64,000 nucleotides of DNA from Candidatus Heimdallarchaeota archaeon (GTDB lineage: Archaea; Asgardarchaeota; Heimdallarchaeia; Heimdallarchaeales; Heimdallarchaeaceae): NCBI GenBank assembly GCA_019057815.1, contig JAHLWR010000004.1, positions 124,001-188,000 on the forward strand, written 5' to 3'. The position numbers were made by a program, and so were the translations under genes. This document shows, piece by piece, positions 19,528 to 29,192 of the stretch. How positions within the stretch are numbered: position 1 is the first letter of the stretch; each line of letters starts with the position of its first letter. A model generated the notes under the pieces. It did no database searches and was not told the origin of the DNA. It saw nothing but the letters and a program-made list of their open reading frames with translations.

Positions 19528-20682
19528 ATGGGAAAAGATTTCGCAAATCTCAAGATGTTCGTGCTGATTTTCATACTTATTATCTTGGGTAATTTAAACT
19601 ATCATATAATTGGAGCTAGCTCTTTTGAGAAAAATGATATTTCACATCTACTGTCCTTTAATAGTTTTGATTTAGAATTTAATGAAACAAATGCTTATGA
19701 TCATATCTCAACTCAGCTAGGATTTGGTTTTCGTGTTCCTGGAAATTCTGCACACACAAATTGCTCAAATTGGATAATAAGTCAAATACAATCTACTACA
19801 AGCTTGGTTTCAACTCATGAATTTACTATACAAAAAGAAGGCGAACCTAGTTATAACTGTCAAAACATTCTCGGAAAGATTAACCCAGACAGAGAAAACA
19901 TAGTTATTTTTGGAGCACATTGGGATTCTCGAAATGTATCCGAGAAGGCTTTAACAAATAGAGAAAAACCAATACCTGGAGCTAATGATGGCGGTTCAGG
20001 TGTAGGAGTTTTGATTGAATTAGCAAGAGTTCTTTCTCTTTACCAAAGCAATCTTGATAGCCAAATCTGGTTTCTTTTTATTGATGCAGAAGATCAAGGA
20101 TATACTCAAGGAATGTATGGAATACAAGGATGGGATTATTGTGAAGGTTCTAGAGTGTTTGTGGAAGATATAGATGATTTCTATGATTCGTCTTCTGAGA
20201 GTTTTGAATGTTTTATTTTGTTGGATATGGTAGGTGGAACTAACCTTGAATTCATTAAGGAATCGAGATCAGATGATGATCTGCATGAGAGTATATTCAA
20301 TGAAGGAAGAGCTCTAGGTTATAACCAATCATTTCCTGGCGAAGCCAAAACTATGGCAATTAAGGATGATCATCTTGCTTTTATGAATATTGGAATGCCA
20401 GTTATAGATTTAATTATTGATTTTATTTATGGTGAATGGACATATCATCATACAATCTCTGATGACCTAAGTAACATAGATTCGGAAAGTCTAAAAATAA
20501 CCGGAAGAACACTTGAATCATTTATTAAAAACTACTATTCAATAGGTACAGAACAGAACTGGAGAGATGAGTTTCCAAAATGGTTATACATTTCATTATT
20601 TGTTGGTTCAGGGCTATTGTTGGTTATTGTTGGAATTGTTCTCAAAAAGAGAATATGGCCTGGTAATTCGATCTTAAAATGA
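19528..20682 (+). CDS. M28-family Zn peptidase with signal/N-terminal TM and C-terminal TM
   Basis: 'VIFGAHWDSRNVSEK...PGANDGGSGVGVLIELARVL', 'FLFIDAEDQGY', 'DDHLAFMNIGMPVIDLI'. Confidence 0.88.
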   Translation: MGKDFANLKMFVLIFILIILGNLNYHIIGASSFEKNDISHLLSFNSFDLEFNETNAYDHISTQLGFGFRVPGNSAHTNCSNWIISQIQSTTSLVSTHEFTIQKEGEPSYNCQNILGKINPDRENIVIFGAHWDSRNVSEKALTNREKPIPGANDGGSGVGVLIELARVLSLYQSNLDSQIWFLFIDAEDQGYTQGMYGIQGWDYCEGSRVFVEDIDDFYDSSSESFECFILLDMVGGTNLEFIKESRSDDDLHESIFNEGRALGYNQSFPGEAKTMAIKDDHLAFMNIGMPVIDLIIDFIYGEWTYHHTISDDLSNIDSESLKITGRTLESFIKNYYSIGTEQNWRDEFPKWLYISLFVGSGLLLVIVGIVLKKRIWPGNSILK

Positions 20683-20754
20683 AAAAGAAATAGTTTCTTA
20701 TATAGCGCAAGATGGGATAAAGTTAGAATATTAACTATTTCTTTGTTTTTCTTT

Positions 20755-22554
20755 TTAGTTACCAATCTCTTCTGATTTTTCTTCTTGCTCACCAACTGTT
20801 TCAACTTCGTCCTTGATTTGATAGTCTGTATCTATTAGATAATCACAATGAAGGTTGAATGGTAAGTATACAAGTTCTTCATATCCCTCTTTCTTTGCTA
20901 GCTTATTAATTTCTGGGATGAAAATTGAATATGGATCATTGAACTTTGGAGAAAGTAATCTATTCATATCAAATTGAGCAAGCTCTCCATCAAGTGCTAG
21001 AGAAAGATTTGTTAAGTATATTTCTATTTCAGTTGATAGTTTTGGAGGAAATATTAGCAATTTTTCTTCTAGAATTTCTCCCATTGTCTGTTTAAATTGT
21101 TCTTTAGTAATTTGACCCATGAACAAGCTTAACAGATATCCCATAAGGGAGAAAGCAAAAGCTTTTCTTGGCTCGTATTTGGCATATCCAGAGAGTAAAA
21201 TCAAATTATTGGCATATTTTGCAATATTATCAAAAATGTTATTATTAATTTCCAAAGTTAATTTAAGCATTGTATACAGACCATTGACTCTTGGATATCT
21301 TTTCATCGCTTCATCTGTGAAGAATGTAGAGTACTCACTTTCAACACGTTTCAAAGGTTCTGTAATCCTCCCTTTTACAGCTAACACTCCTGAATAGAAA
21401 ACAAGTTCCTCCAACATCAATGCTATCCCATCAGCTATTCTACTATCCAGGAAATTGGGGTCTTCCATCATTGGCTTGTATTTTTCTAGATACTTGAAAA
21501 GATCAGGCATAACAGTTTTATTCAATATGTTAAGTTCTGACATGTTTTCTTCTCGTATCACTCTGAACACTGTATACATTGCTTGAACATATACTTTTGT
21601 GACTTGTATCTCTTCTATTGTCTCTTTAATTGTAGGATCGTTTAAAGGATCGTCATTAATATCAAAGAAACCATTTTTCACATGTTCTTTAAAGTCTGAA
21701 ATATAAAACTGAACTTGTTCTAGAATTCTTTCTATCATGTTGAAATATTCATCTTCATTGTAAATATTGAATAACTCTTTATTTACTTCAACTTCAAGGG
21801 AATCGTCAAAAAAGAACCTAGCTAATTCCATCAGATATGTCAAAATGTAATCAATACCAATGAAACTGGCATAATAGACAGAATAGTTAGGTTTGGGTTC
21901 TTTGCGATATTTCTTATCTAGTTCAATATTTTTTTGGACATTCCAAAAGTGGTCAACATATCGAAGATATTGTTCGCTAGCTTTCAAAGCTTCAGTTAAC
22001 CAATGCTCTAAATCGCTTTTATAAATGAAATGCAAAGAATCACAAAGAGTGAAAAAGAAAGTATAAGCAGAATTGAGATAGTTAAGGATTAATTTACGTC
22101 TTTTTGAAAACTCTGGATGATCCCACTCAACCATGAGGTTTTTTACGTCTAATGTTTGGATACCTATCAAAGCATTAGCTAGAGCCTGAGCCGTTCCAGC
22201 GACTTTTAATTCTCCACCATGACCATAAGTATTAGCATACATTGAAGCATATGAGAGTCTAAAGAGTTCTAACTCATACCATTGTAATATCAAATCATCT
22301 TGACTCATATTATTCATAATATCATTAATTCTACTCAGGAATTTTTCAAAAAAGTTTGTAGCTTCAATGGATTTGCGTAGATAAATAGCTTCATCAGGTA
22401 TCTCGCTTTGAATGTGCTTTAAAGCATCAAGTTTCTGGGTTATTAAAATACCTACACGAGTTTTAGAATACGTTCTCCAATTTGTATTATCCACTATAGT
22501 TTTAATTTCGTCCATTATATCTAGGATATCTTGGAATACGTATTTATCGGACAT
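20755..22554 (-). CDS. Large hypothetical helical protein
   Basis: 599-aa ORF, coding-like; no family recognised. Confidence 0.65.
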   Translation of the reverse strand: MSDKYVFQDILDIMDEIKTIVDNTNWRTYSKTRVGILITQKLDALKHIQSEIPDEAIYLRKSIEATNFFEKFLSRINDIMNNMSQDDLILQWYELELFRLSYASMYANTYGHGGELKVAGTAQALANALIGIQTLDVKNLMVEWDHPEFSKRRKLILNYLNSAYTFFFTLCDSLHFIYKSDLEHWLTEALKASEQYLRYVDHFWNVQKNIELDKKYRKEPKPNYSVYYASFIGIDYILTYLMELARFFFDDSLEVEVNKELFNIYNEDEYFNMIERILEQVQFYISDFKEHVKNGFFDINDDPLNDPTIKETIEEIQVTKVYVQAMYTVFRVIREENMSELNILNKTVMPDLFKYLEKYKPMMEDPNFLDSRIADGIALMLEELVFYSGVLAVKGRITEPLKRVESEYSTFFTDEAMKRYPRVNGLYTMLKLTLEINNNIFDNIAKYANNLILLSGYAKYEPRKAFAFSLMGYLLSLFMGQITKEQFKQTMGEILEEKLLIFPPKLSTEIEIYLTNLSLALDGELAQFDMNRLLSPKFNDPYSIFIPEINKLAKKEGYEELVYLPFNLHCDYLIDTDYQIKDEVETVGEQEEKSEEIGN

Positions 22555-22750
22555 TTAAGTGACCTTCAAGAGGTTGTTCTATTTTCTACTAATCATTCTT
22601 GGAAGTTAAGTGGTTTCTTTTAAACTTAATCAATAATTCTTTTCTATTATTTCAAGCTTATTCTTAAGGTAATGAAATAAATTAGAAAATATCTCAAAAT
22701 AGAACTAAAATTCAATAATGATCTTTAGCTCAGAAAGGAAGAAAACAAAT

Positions 22751-23218
22751 TCATGTAGTGGATACTGGTCTTTTTTTATTGTATTCTATTTGAAATTTGA
22801 TTATATGTTGGAGCAAAAAACTTTGGAAATCCTCAGTTATGTAGTATACACCTTCATTTATCATGCTATCAAGATTTAAGGATAAAATTTCTTCTTCAAG
22901 AGTTTTAAGAAAACTCTTAATAGCTCTTTTTCTCACTCTTGGAGGAACCCCAACAACATAGAAGAAAGATCCTACATCTTTGAAATAATATAGAATGTCA
23001 GCCATTTGTATACTATAGAGCTCTGTCCCAAGTTCTCTTGCAAAGGCTATTATAGCTGCACTAAAACCAGAAAAAAGGATCTCATCCATTCGGCTTTCTT
23101 CGAAGCGACGATGAAATATAATTATCCCACTTTGCTCTACAATAGAAAATTGAAGAATAGGTGTGATAGGTTTCCGTTTTCTAGTTCGTGTAGATGTAAA
23201 TTTCTCTCTTTTACTCAT
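22751..23218 (-). CDS. Longin/roadblock-like small protein
   Basis: 'ILQFSIVEQSGIIIFHRRFEESRMDEILFSGFSAAIIAFARELG' follows the beta-strand/'sGf.sAi..Fa.e.g' pattern of Asgard longin-like proteins. Confidence 0.5.
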   Translation of the reverse strand: MSKREKFTSTRTRKRKPITPILQFSIVEQSGIIIFHRRFEESRMDEILFSGFSAAIIAFARELGTELYSIQMADILYYFKDVGSFFYVVGVPPRVRKRAIKSFLKTLEEEILSLNLDSMINEGVYYITEDFQSFLLQHIIKFQIEYNKKRPVSTT

Positions 23219-23317
23219 TGCAAGATAATCTCCAAGTAACCACTAACATTCTAATTAGCACTACACAATAATAAGCGTTTTCCCTTTATAGTCTTAATTT
23301 TTGTACGTTTTTATTGT

Positions 23318-23428
23318 ACAGCAATCTTGCGCTTCAAGAACCCCTTCGAGGGGGAAACAATCATCGCGCCATTGAAGATGGACTATAACACCTTAGCCAC
23401 AGACACTGGAGAAGACAAGCTTCTTCCG
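23318..23428. ncRNA. GC-rich, hairpin-rich segment immediately 3' of glgP; candidate small RNA or structured 3'UTR
   Basis: CCCCT(tcg)AGGGG 23341-23353; CCAT(tgaag)ATGG 23369-23381; GGAGAAG(acaag)CTTCTTCC 23408-23427; clearly higher GC than neighbouring spacers. Confidence 0.35.
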
Positions 23429-23429
23429 C

Positions 23430-25574
23430 TCATGTGTTTTCTTGTTGAAGTGGATTATAGACTCGAGTGATGTATTCTTTCACCATTCTTCGAGTAGAAA
23501 AGTAGCTTATAGTGCTCTTAATACTTTCTCTAACGACATCTAACCAATTTCGAGGAATACCTTCATTATCTCGATAATAATACAAAGGGATGATTTCATT
23601 TTCTAGAACACTATAAAGTGAGTTAACATCAAATTTATCTTGTTCTTCATGATTATCAAACACTTTATCTGAAGAACCTATAGTCCAACCGTTTTTACCA
23701 TTATATCCTTCTTCCCACCAACCATCAAGAACAGAGAAATTAGGTACACCGTTAATTGCAGCTTTTTGACCACTTGTACCAGAAGCTTCAAGAGGTCTAC
23801 GAGGGTTATTAAGCCATATATCAACACCTTGAGTTAGGAATCTTGCTACATTGAGACCATAGTCCTCAAGGAAAACAATCCTACCAGAAAATTCACGGTT
23901 TAATGTATGTTTATAAATTTCTTGAATCATATCTATGCCAGCATAGTTTGCTGGATGACTTTTCCCTGCAAAAATGATTTGAACCGGTCTGTAGGGGTTA
24001 TTAACAATACTTTTCAACCTTTCAATGTCTTTGAAGATTAATGTTGCTCGTTTATATGGAGCTAATCTTCTAGCAAAACCTATTGTTAGCGTGTCTGGAT
24101 CCAATAGAACACCAGAACTCAAAGTTTGTTCTGCGCTTAATTTACTTTTTCTCCATTTATGACGAGCTCTATCTCTAATGTAGTTGATGAGTTTGTTCTT
24201 CAAATGACGTCTAATATCCCAAAGAATTCTATCTGGAATATCATATATTCTCTCCCAGATAATTGGATCGTCTTGAGTGTCCATCCAATTTGTTCCGATA
24301 TATCGATTGAAGACGTTATCGAATTTCCCAGCAATCCAGGTTGGTATATGGACACCGTTGGTAATTCCAATAATAGGAGGTTCAGAGTAAACTTTAGACC
24401 AGATTGGTTTTAATTGTTTATTCATAACTTTGGCATTTAACTGACTTACTCCATTAATAACGCTAGTCAAGTTGGTCGCAAGCATTGTCATATTGAAAGG
24501 ACTATTACTTTTTTCAATCATTCCAAGTTGTAGAAATTCTTGTTTTGAGATTCCCAATTCCTTCCAGACAGGTTCGAAATATTTCTCAATCAAGAATACG
24601 TCGAATTCTTCATGTCCTGCAGGAATAGGAGTATGAGTCGTAAAAGCAGAATGTTTTTTAACGAATTCTTTAGCATCCACAAAAGCATATCCTTCAGCAA
24701 CTTTTTCTCTGATTAATTCAACTAGCGCAAACGATGAGTGTCCTTCATTCAAATGCCAGACAGAGGGGTGAATATCTAGAGCTCTTAAAACCCTTACACT
24801 ACCCATACCTGCTACAATCTCTTGTCTAAGTCTCAAATCCCGATCAGTATCGTATAATCTGTAGCTTAATTCTCTGTCCTCAGGTTGATTTTGCTCTAAA
24901 TCGGTGTCCATTAGAAAGAGATCTGTTTTTCCAATCTGAAGATGCCACACTTTGACAGTAATAATACGATCACCTAAAGGAACACTAACAAGAAAATCAT
25001 TATCTTCTTTACCAGTAAAGACTGGATGTAAAGCTGTCTCATCGAAATTGATAGTCTCATAGCTGGCTTGTTGTCTCCCTTCAGGAGATATTGATTGAGT
25101 GAAATAACCTTGGGAATACATGAAACCAACAGATACAAAAGAAAGACCAAGATCACTAGCTTCTTTGCAATGGTCACCGGAAAGCACACCAAGACCTCCA
25201 CTGTAAATAGGAAGACTGTGATGAACAGCAAATTCCATAGAAAGATAAGCTATAGTTTCATTCTTAAATTGAGGATAGGACTTTGAAAACCAGTGACTAT
25301 TGTTTGTCTTAGCAGATTTTAAATCATGTATAACTGAATCATATAGTAGAAGGATACTGGGATTTTTTGATACTTTTTCCAACCTTTCTTTCGAAATAAG
25401 ATGAAGCATGTGAACTGGATTATGGTTGGTTTGACGCCATAGAGGTAAATCTAAAGCTCTCCATAATTCGCGAGATTTCCTATTCCAACTCCATTGTAAA
25501 TCGTAAGCTAGTTCCTCTAACTTAGATAATCTTTTGGGGATTTTATCAGAGAAGATTGCTGGTATTCGAGTCAT
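23430..25574 (-). CDS. glgP: Alpha-glucan (glycogen/maltodextrin) phosphorylase
   Basis: 'AYLSMEFAVHHSLPIYSGGLGVLSGDHCKEASDLGL', 'WHLNEGHSSFALVELIRE', 'GFARRLAPYKRATLI', 'GTSGQKAAINGVPNFSVLDGWW'. Confidence 0.93.
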   Translation of the reverse strand: MTRIPAIFSDKIPKRLSKLEELAYDLQWSWNRKSRELWRALDLPLWRQTNHNPVHMLHLISKERLEKVSKNPSILLLYDSVIHDLKSAKTNNSHWFSKSYPQFKNETIAYLSMEFAVHHSLPIYSGGLGVLSGDHCKEASDLGLSFVSVGFMYSQGYFTQSISPEGRQQASYETINFDETALHPVFTGKEDNDFLVSVPLGDRIITVKVWHLQIGKTDLFLMDTDLEQNQPEDRELSYRLYDTDRDLRLRQEIVAGMGSVRVLRALDIHPSVWHLNEGHSSFALVELIREKVAEGYAFVDAKEFVKKHSAFTTHTPIPAGHEEFDVFLIEKYFEPVWKELGISKQEFLQLGMIEKSNSPFNMTMLATNLTSVINGVSQLNAKVMNKQLKPIWSKVYSEPPIIGITNGVHIPTWIAGKFDNVFNRYIGTNWMDTQDDPIIWERIYDIPDRILWDIRRHLKNKLINYIRDRARHKWRKSKLSAEQTLSSGVLLDPDTLTIGFARRLAPYKRATLIFKDIERLKSIVNNPYRPVQIIFAGKSHPANYAGIDMIQEIYKHTLNREFSGRIVFLEDYGLNVARFLTQGVDIWLNNPRRPLEASGTSGQKAAINGVPNFSVLDGWWEEGYNGKNGWTIGSSDKVFDNHEEQDKFDVNSLYSVLENEIIPLYYYRDNEGIPRNWLDVVRESIKSTISYFSTRRMVKEYITRVYNPLQQENT

Positions 25575-25619
25575 GAGTTATTTTTCCCACTTTCCCCACT
25601 TAAGGGTAGTGGTATATAA

Positions 25620-25860
25620 TTTTGAGGACTCTTCCCAACCCAAGAACGTTTAAGGTCGCATCGCATCAAGCAGTAGCTTAGGGAGTTTCAAGCTCTGGGA
25701 TTACACCTCCAACACACAGTGTTAGCGGAAGTGAGCGGGTTCATCTCCTCCCCGGGACTCATTACTGAAGACTATATTATTGAGAACCTTAGGCTCTCAC
25801 TCCAGCTCCGGGTGTAAGCAGATGATTCTGCTTTGTCTTCGCCATTGGCTTAAGACATTA
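25620..25860 (-). ncRNA. Candidate structured non-coding RNA upstream of glgP, class unknown
   Basis: GC-rich island without an ORF of 60 aa or more, containing several nested complementary segments; two helices have G-U pairs only when read on the minus strand. Confidence 0.5.
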
Positions 25861-26304
25861 TTTATATTAGAATTTCCTATAAAAAGCTAACAGAAATATG
25901 GTAAAAATGGGGAAAAATTATCATGCATTAGAATCTCGGCAAGCAATCTAGTTTATTTGTTTTGTCTTATATAGCAAGGGAAAAGATAACTGTAAAAAAA
26001 CAAAAATTATCTCTAAATATAAAGCTGAGTTATTTATTCTGATTATTATATTGCACTGATTCTTTTGATGTCTGTAATTAGTACTTCTATGATCATTATT
26101 ATTAGAAAAACAGAATAGAATCACCCTCTCCTTTTATTTATTAGTAGTTTAGCCAAAATTTTAAATATCCCTTTTTCAATCTTGAATATAAATGTTGAAT
26201 AGTAAAGTTTATTAATATTATTTTTTCTGAATATCTGAAAATGAAAATCTGTATGTATTTTATTGTTAACACTAAAATGGATATGGAATAGCAAGGGATA
26301 TCTG

Positions 26305-27312
26305 ATGAGTATAAAGAGGGAAAAAGTGAAAGATATAAAAAAACACACTCTAGAATCTGAAGCAACTAAATTTGAAGAAAAACTAGCTAGGAAATTAGGT
26401 GAAGTAGCTATTTTACTGCATTTATCTCGTTTTCCAGACGGTTCACATGCATACGAAATGCGTTCAAAGGTTTCAGAAATTTTATTTAATAAACAAAAGA
26501 AAGGTTTAGAATTTCTCCAGTATCATTACGATGCATTATGTCTCTTCAAAAATTTCATTGAAAACTATGAACCTGATTCAGAAGATTATGATTATAAGCA
26601 TCAAAAAGTAGTAGAATCTATAGAAAAACACCCAATATTCAAGTTTAATCCACACATACAAAATCTATTGCATCGTAAAAACATCGAGAAGACGGAGGAA
26701 GACTTTGAACATTTAAATGATATGTTAAACTCTTTCGAAAAAACGATAAAGGATATGAAAGGTCATACGACAGTTTGGAGCAATATCAGTGGTATTTACC
26801 CTGCTATAGATTCACTCGAAAATAGTAGTCTAATTAAGCTTTCTAGAGAAGATTCTGAAGGTGGTAGACTGAAGAAAATCTACGAAATAACAGAACTAGG
26901 AAGAAGAACAGTAACACGAGTGATTTTATCCATAGTCGATTTAACAGGATTCATTTTTAGCCTTGATAATCAGCTTTTAACATTGGAAGGAAAAAGAAAG
27001 ATTCCTCTTTTGAATCCAATTAGAGATCTCATGCATAAAATAACTGAAGACTTACCAAGTGAAATGAGAAAAAAATTATTAATGCGCAAAGGGAAAAAAC
27101 ACCATTCTTTCGCTCGAAAAATTATGGAACACGGACTCCCACTGCCTAACCCGCGGTTTCTGGTTCATAATCCTCATTTAATTAAACAACATTTGAAAAA
27201 TGTAGAAAACGAAAATGAAAGAAAATTAGCAAAAGATTTTCTCAAGGAAATGCTTTTGAGTCACAAAGAAAAAATAGAGAAAGCTTTGAAGGAGCTAAAA
27301 GAAAGTGACTAG
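26305..27312 (+). CDS. PadR-like winged-helix regulator with a long insertion
   Basis: 'GEVAILLHLSRFPDGSHAYEM' and, about 100 aa later, 'GIYPAIDSLENSSLIKLSREDSEGGRLKKIYEITELGRR'. The track ORF starts at 26263. Confidence 0.65.
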   Translation: MSIKREKVKDIKKHTLESEATKFEEKLARKLGEVAILLHLSRFPDGSHAYEMRSKVSEILFNKQKKGLEFLQYHYDALCLFKNFIENYEPDSEDYDYKHQKVVESIEKHPIFKFNPHIQNLLHRKNIEKTEEDFEHLNDMLNSFEKTIKDMKGHTTVWSNISGIYPAIDSLENSSLIKLSREDSEGGRLKKIYEITELGRRTVTRVILSIVDLTGFIFSLDNQLLTLEGKRKIPLLNPIRDLMHKITEDLPSEMRKKLLMRKGKKHHSFARKIMEHGLPLPNPRFLVHNPHLIKQHLKNVENENERKLAKDFLKEMLLSHKEKIEKALKELKESD

Positions 27313-27362
27313 TAAATTGTCCCAAGTTAAAGATTATAAATGAAATATGGAGATTACACAAG

Positions 27363-29192
27363 ATGGCGGTAATAACAGACAAAAAAGCAACTAGCATGTA
27401 TAATATTGATATTCAGTATGAACTACTAAAGAAGTACAAATCCGCAAATGGGTGGTTCTGGTCCGCGTTTAAGCGTTATCCACTTATGTATCTTTTTGGA
27501 ATAATAGTGTTTGGAGCCAGTACTTATCTTGCTACAAAAACTACTGCATTGATAGGTGAAGCATTAGATCATTTATTGGTTGAAGGTTTTTCGACTAATT
27601 TCAACAAAACTATAGGTCTAATGATTATTTATGTAATAATAAGCTGGGGTTGTTTAAGTTCTGGAGCTTATGTCTGGTCAATAGCATCTTTTCGCGTTCA
27701 GAGAGATATGAGGCAAGAATTTTATGAAGTGATTCAAGCTCATTCAATGGCTTTCTTTGATGTAAATGATTCTGGGGTTATATTGTCAATGGGAATGAAT
27801 GAAATTAATCAAATCCGTATGGCAATACATCCTTCCATCAGGATGCTTATGACTTCGATATTCTCAATAGTGATAACAACAATTTTTCTATGGCAGTACA
27901 ATCTCACCATTGGAGTTACTGTAGCTGTAAGTTTTGTTGTGTACTTAATTATAGCATGGATTTATGCATCGAAAGTTGGCCCGATAAGAAGAAAACTTGC
28001 CAAAGATTTAGCTGATTTATCAGCAACCTCGCAGGAAATGTTTAGAGGTATAGATGTTGTAAGATCTTTTGATAATCACGACAAAGAAATTAATAAGTTC
28101 GGGCATATAAGTAATGAATACGCTCTCGATATGAAAAAAGAAGGATACTTAAGCGCATTTTATTGGCCTGCATTAATTACGATTGTTTTTACTGCAGCTT
28201 CTTTTGGCTATGGTATTTGGCTTGTCATTGAGGGTAATTTTAGTATAGGTGTTTTTATATCTGTTTTAGCACTATTGATGGCTCTTTCTAGACAGAACTT
28301 CATGATTCCCATGCGATTAATCATGCTTCAAGCAGGTCTACAAAATTCCAAACGCCTATGGGATTCTATGGCATTCAAAGATCCTTTAACGCAACCAGAT
28401 AACCCAGTGGAGAGTGAATGGAATAAAAAGGTATCATTCAATAATATCTCTTTTGCTTACCCTAGTACAGATAAGAAAGTCTTAGATAACATCTCTTTCC
28501 AGATTCCAGCAGGAGCTAGAGTTGCATTAATAGGTGGTCCAGGATCTGGGAAATCAACAATTTTGAAATTGTTACTTAGATTATATGATCCCACTGAAGG
28601 TGATATTTTAATTAATGGTGTTGCTATGAGTTCCATGCATACTAGTCATGTAAGGTCCAATGTTACAATGGTGGAACAGGATATTTTTCTCTTCTCAGAT
28701 ACCCTCAAAGCTAATATTTCATTTGCAAAATCAGATGCAACAGATGAAGAAATAAGAAAAGCCGCTGAGAGAGCTCAAATATCTCAATTCATCGAATCAC
28801 TCCCGAATCAATATGATACTGTTATAGGAGAAAGGGGAGTTACACTGTCTGGAGGACAAAGACAAAGAGTTGCAATAGCACGAGCTTTGCTCTCCAATCC
28901 AAAATTATTGCTACTAGATGACAGTACAAGTGCTGTTGATATTAAGACAGAGCTCAGACTACGAAAAGCAATGGACGAATTGATGAAAGATAGGACAAGC
29001 ATTGTAGTTACTCAAAGATTAACAACTTTGGTAGCAGCTGATATGATTATTCTTATGAAAAAAGGTCGTATAGTTGATATTGGAAACCACACAGAACTTC
29101 TAGAACGATGCCAAGATTACCAATTCATGTATCAACACTTGCCAATAACCAATGGATCTGTAGCTCGTAATGATGTTGGAGGTAGAAACTAA
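27363..29192 (+). CDS. ABC exporter half-transporter with degenerate catalytic site
   Basis: TM domain plus NBD: 'GGPGSGKST', 'LSGGQRQR', 'LLLLDDSTSAVD', 'VVTQRLTT'. Confidence 0.95.
   Translation: MAVITDKKATSMYNIDIQYELLKKYKSANGWFWSAFKRYPLMYLFGIIVFGASTYLATKTTALIGEALDHLLVEGFSTNFNKTIGLMIIYVIISWGCLSSGAYVWSIASFRVQRDMRQEFYEVIQAHSMAFFDVNDSGVILSMGMNEINQIRMAIHPSIRMLMTSIFSIVITTIFLWQYNLTIGVTVAVSFVVYLIIAWIYASKVGPIRRKLAKDLADLSATSQEMFRGIDVVRSFDNHDKEINKFGHISNEYALDMKKEGYLSAFYWPALITIVFTAASFGYGIWLVIEGNFSIGVFISVLALLMALSRQNFMIPMRLIMLQAGLQNSKRLWDSMAFKDPLTQPDNPVESEWNKKVSFNNISFAYPSTDKKVLDNISFQIPAGARVALIGGPGSGKSTILKLLLRLYDPTEGDILINGVAMSSMHTSHVRSNVTMVEQDIFLFSDTLKANISFAKSDATDEEIRKAAERAQISQFIESLPNQYDTVIGERGVTLSGGQRQRVAIARALLSNPKLLLLDDSTSAVDIKTELRLRKAMDELMKDRTSIVVTQRLTTLVAADMIILMKKGRIVDIGNHTELLERCQDYQFMYQHLPITNGSVARNDVGGRN

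Noticed and set aside
25620-25860. Assignment of this island to archaeal RNase P RNA or SRP RNA
   Set aside because: The UGUAAUCCC resembles an SRP Alu-domain motif, but the SRP helix-8 GGAA/AGCAG context and the RNase P CR-I/CR-V motifs are not convincingly present; left as class unknown.
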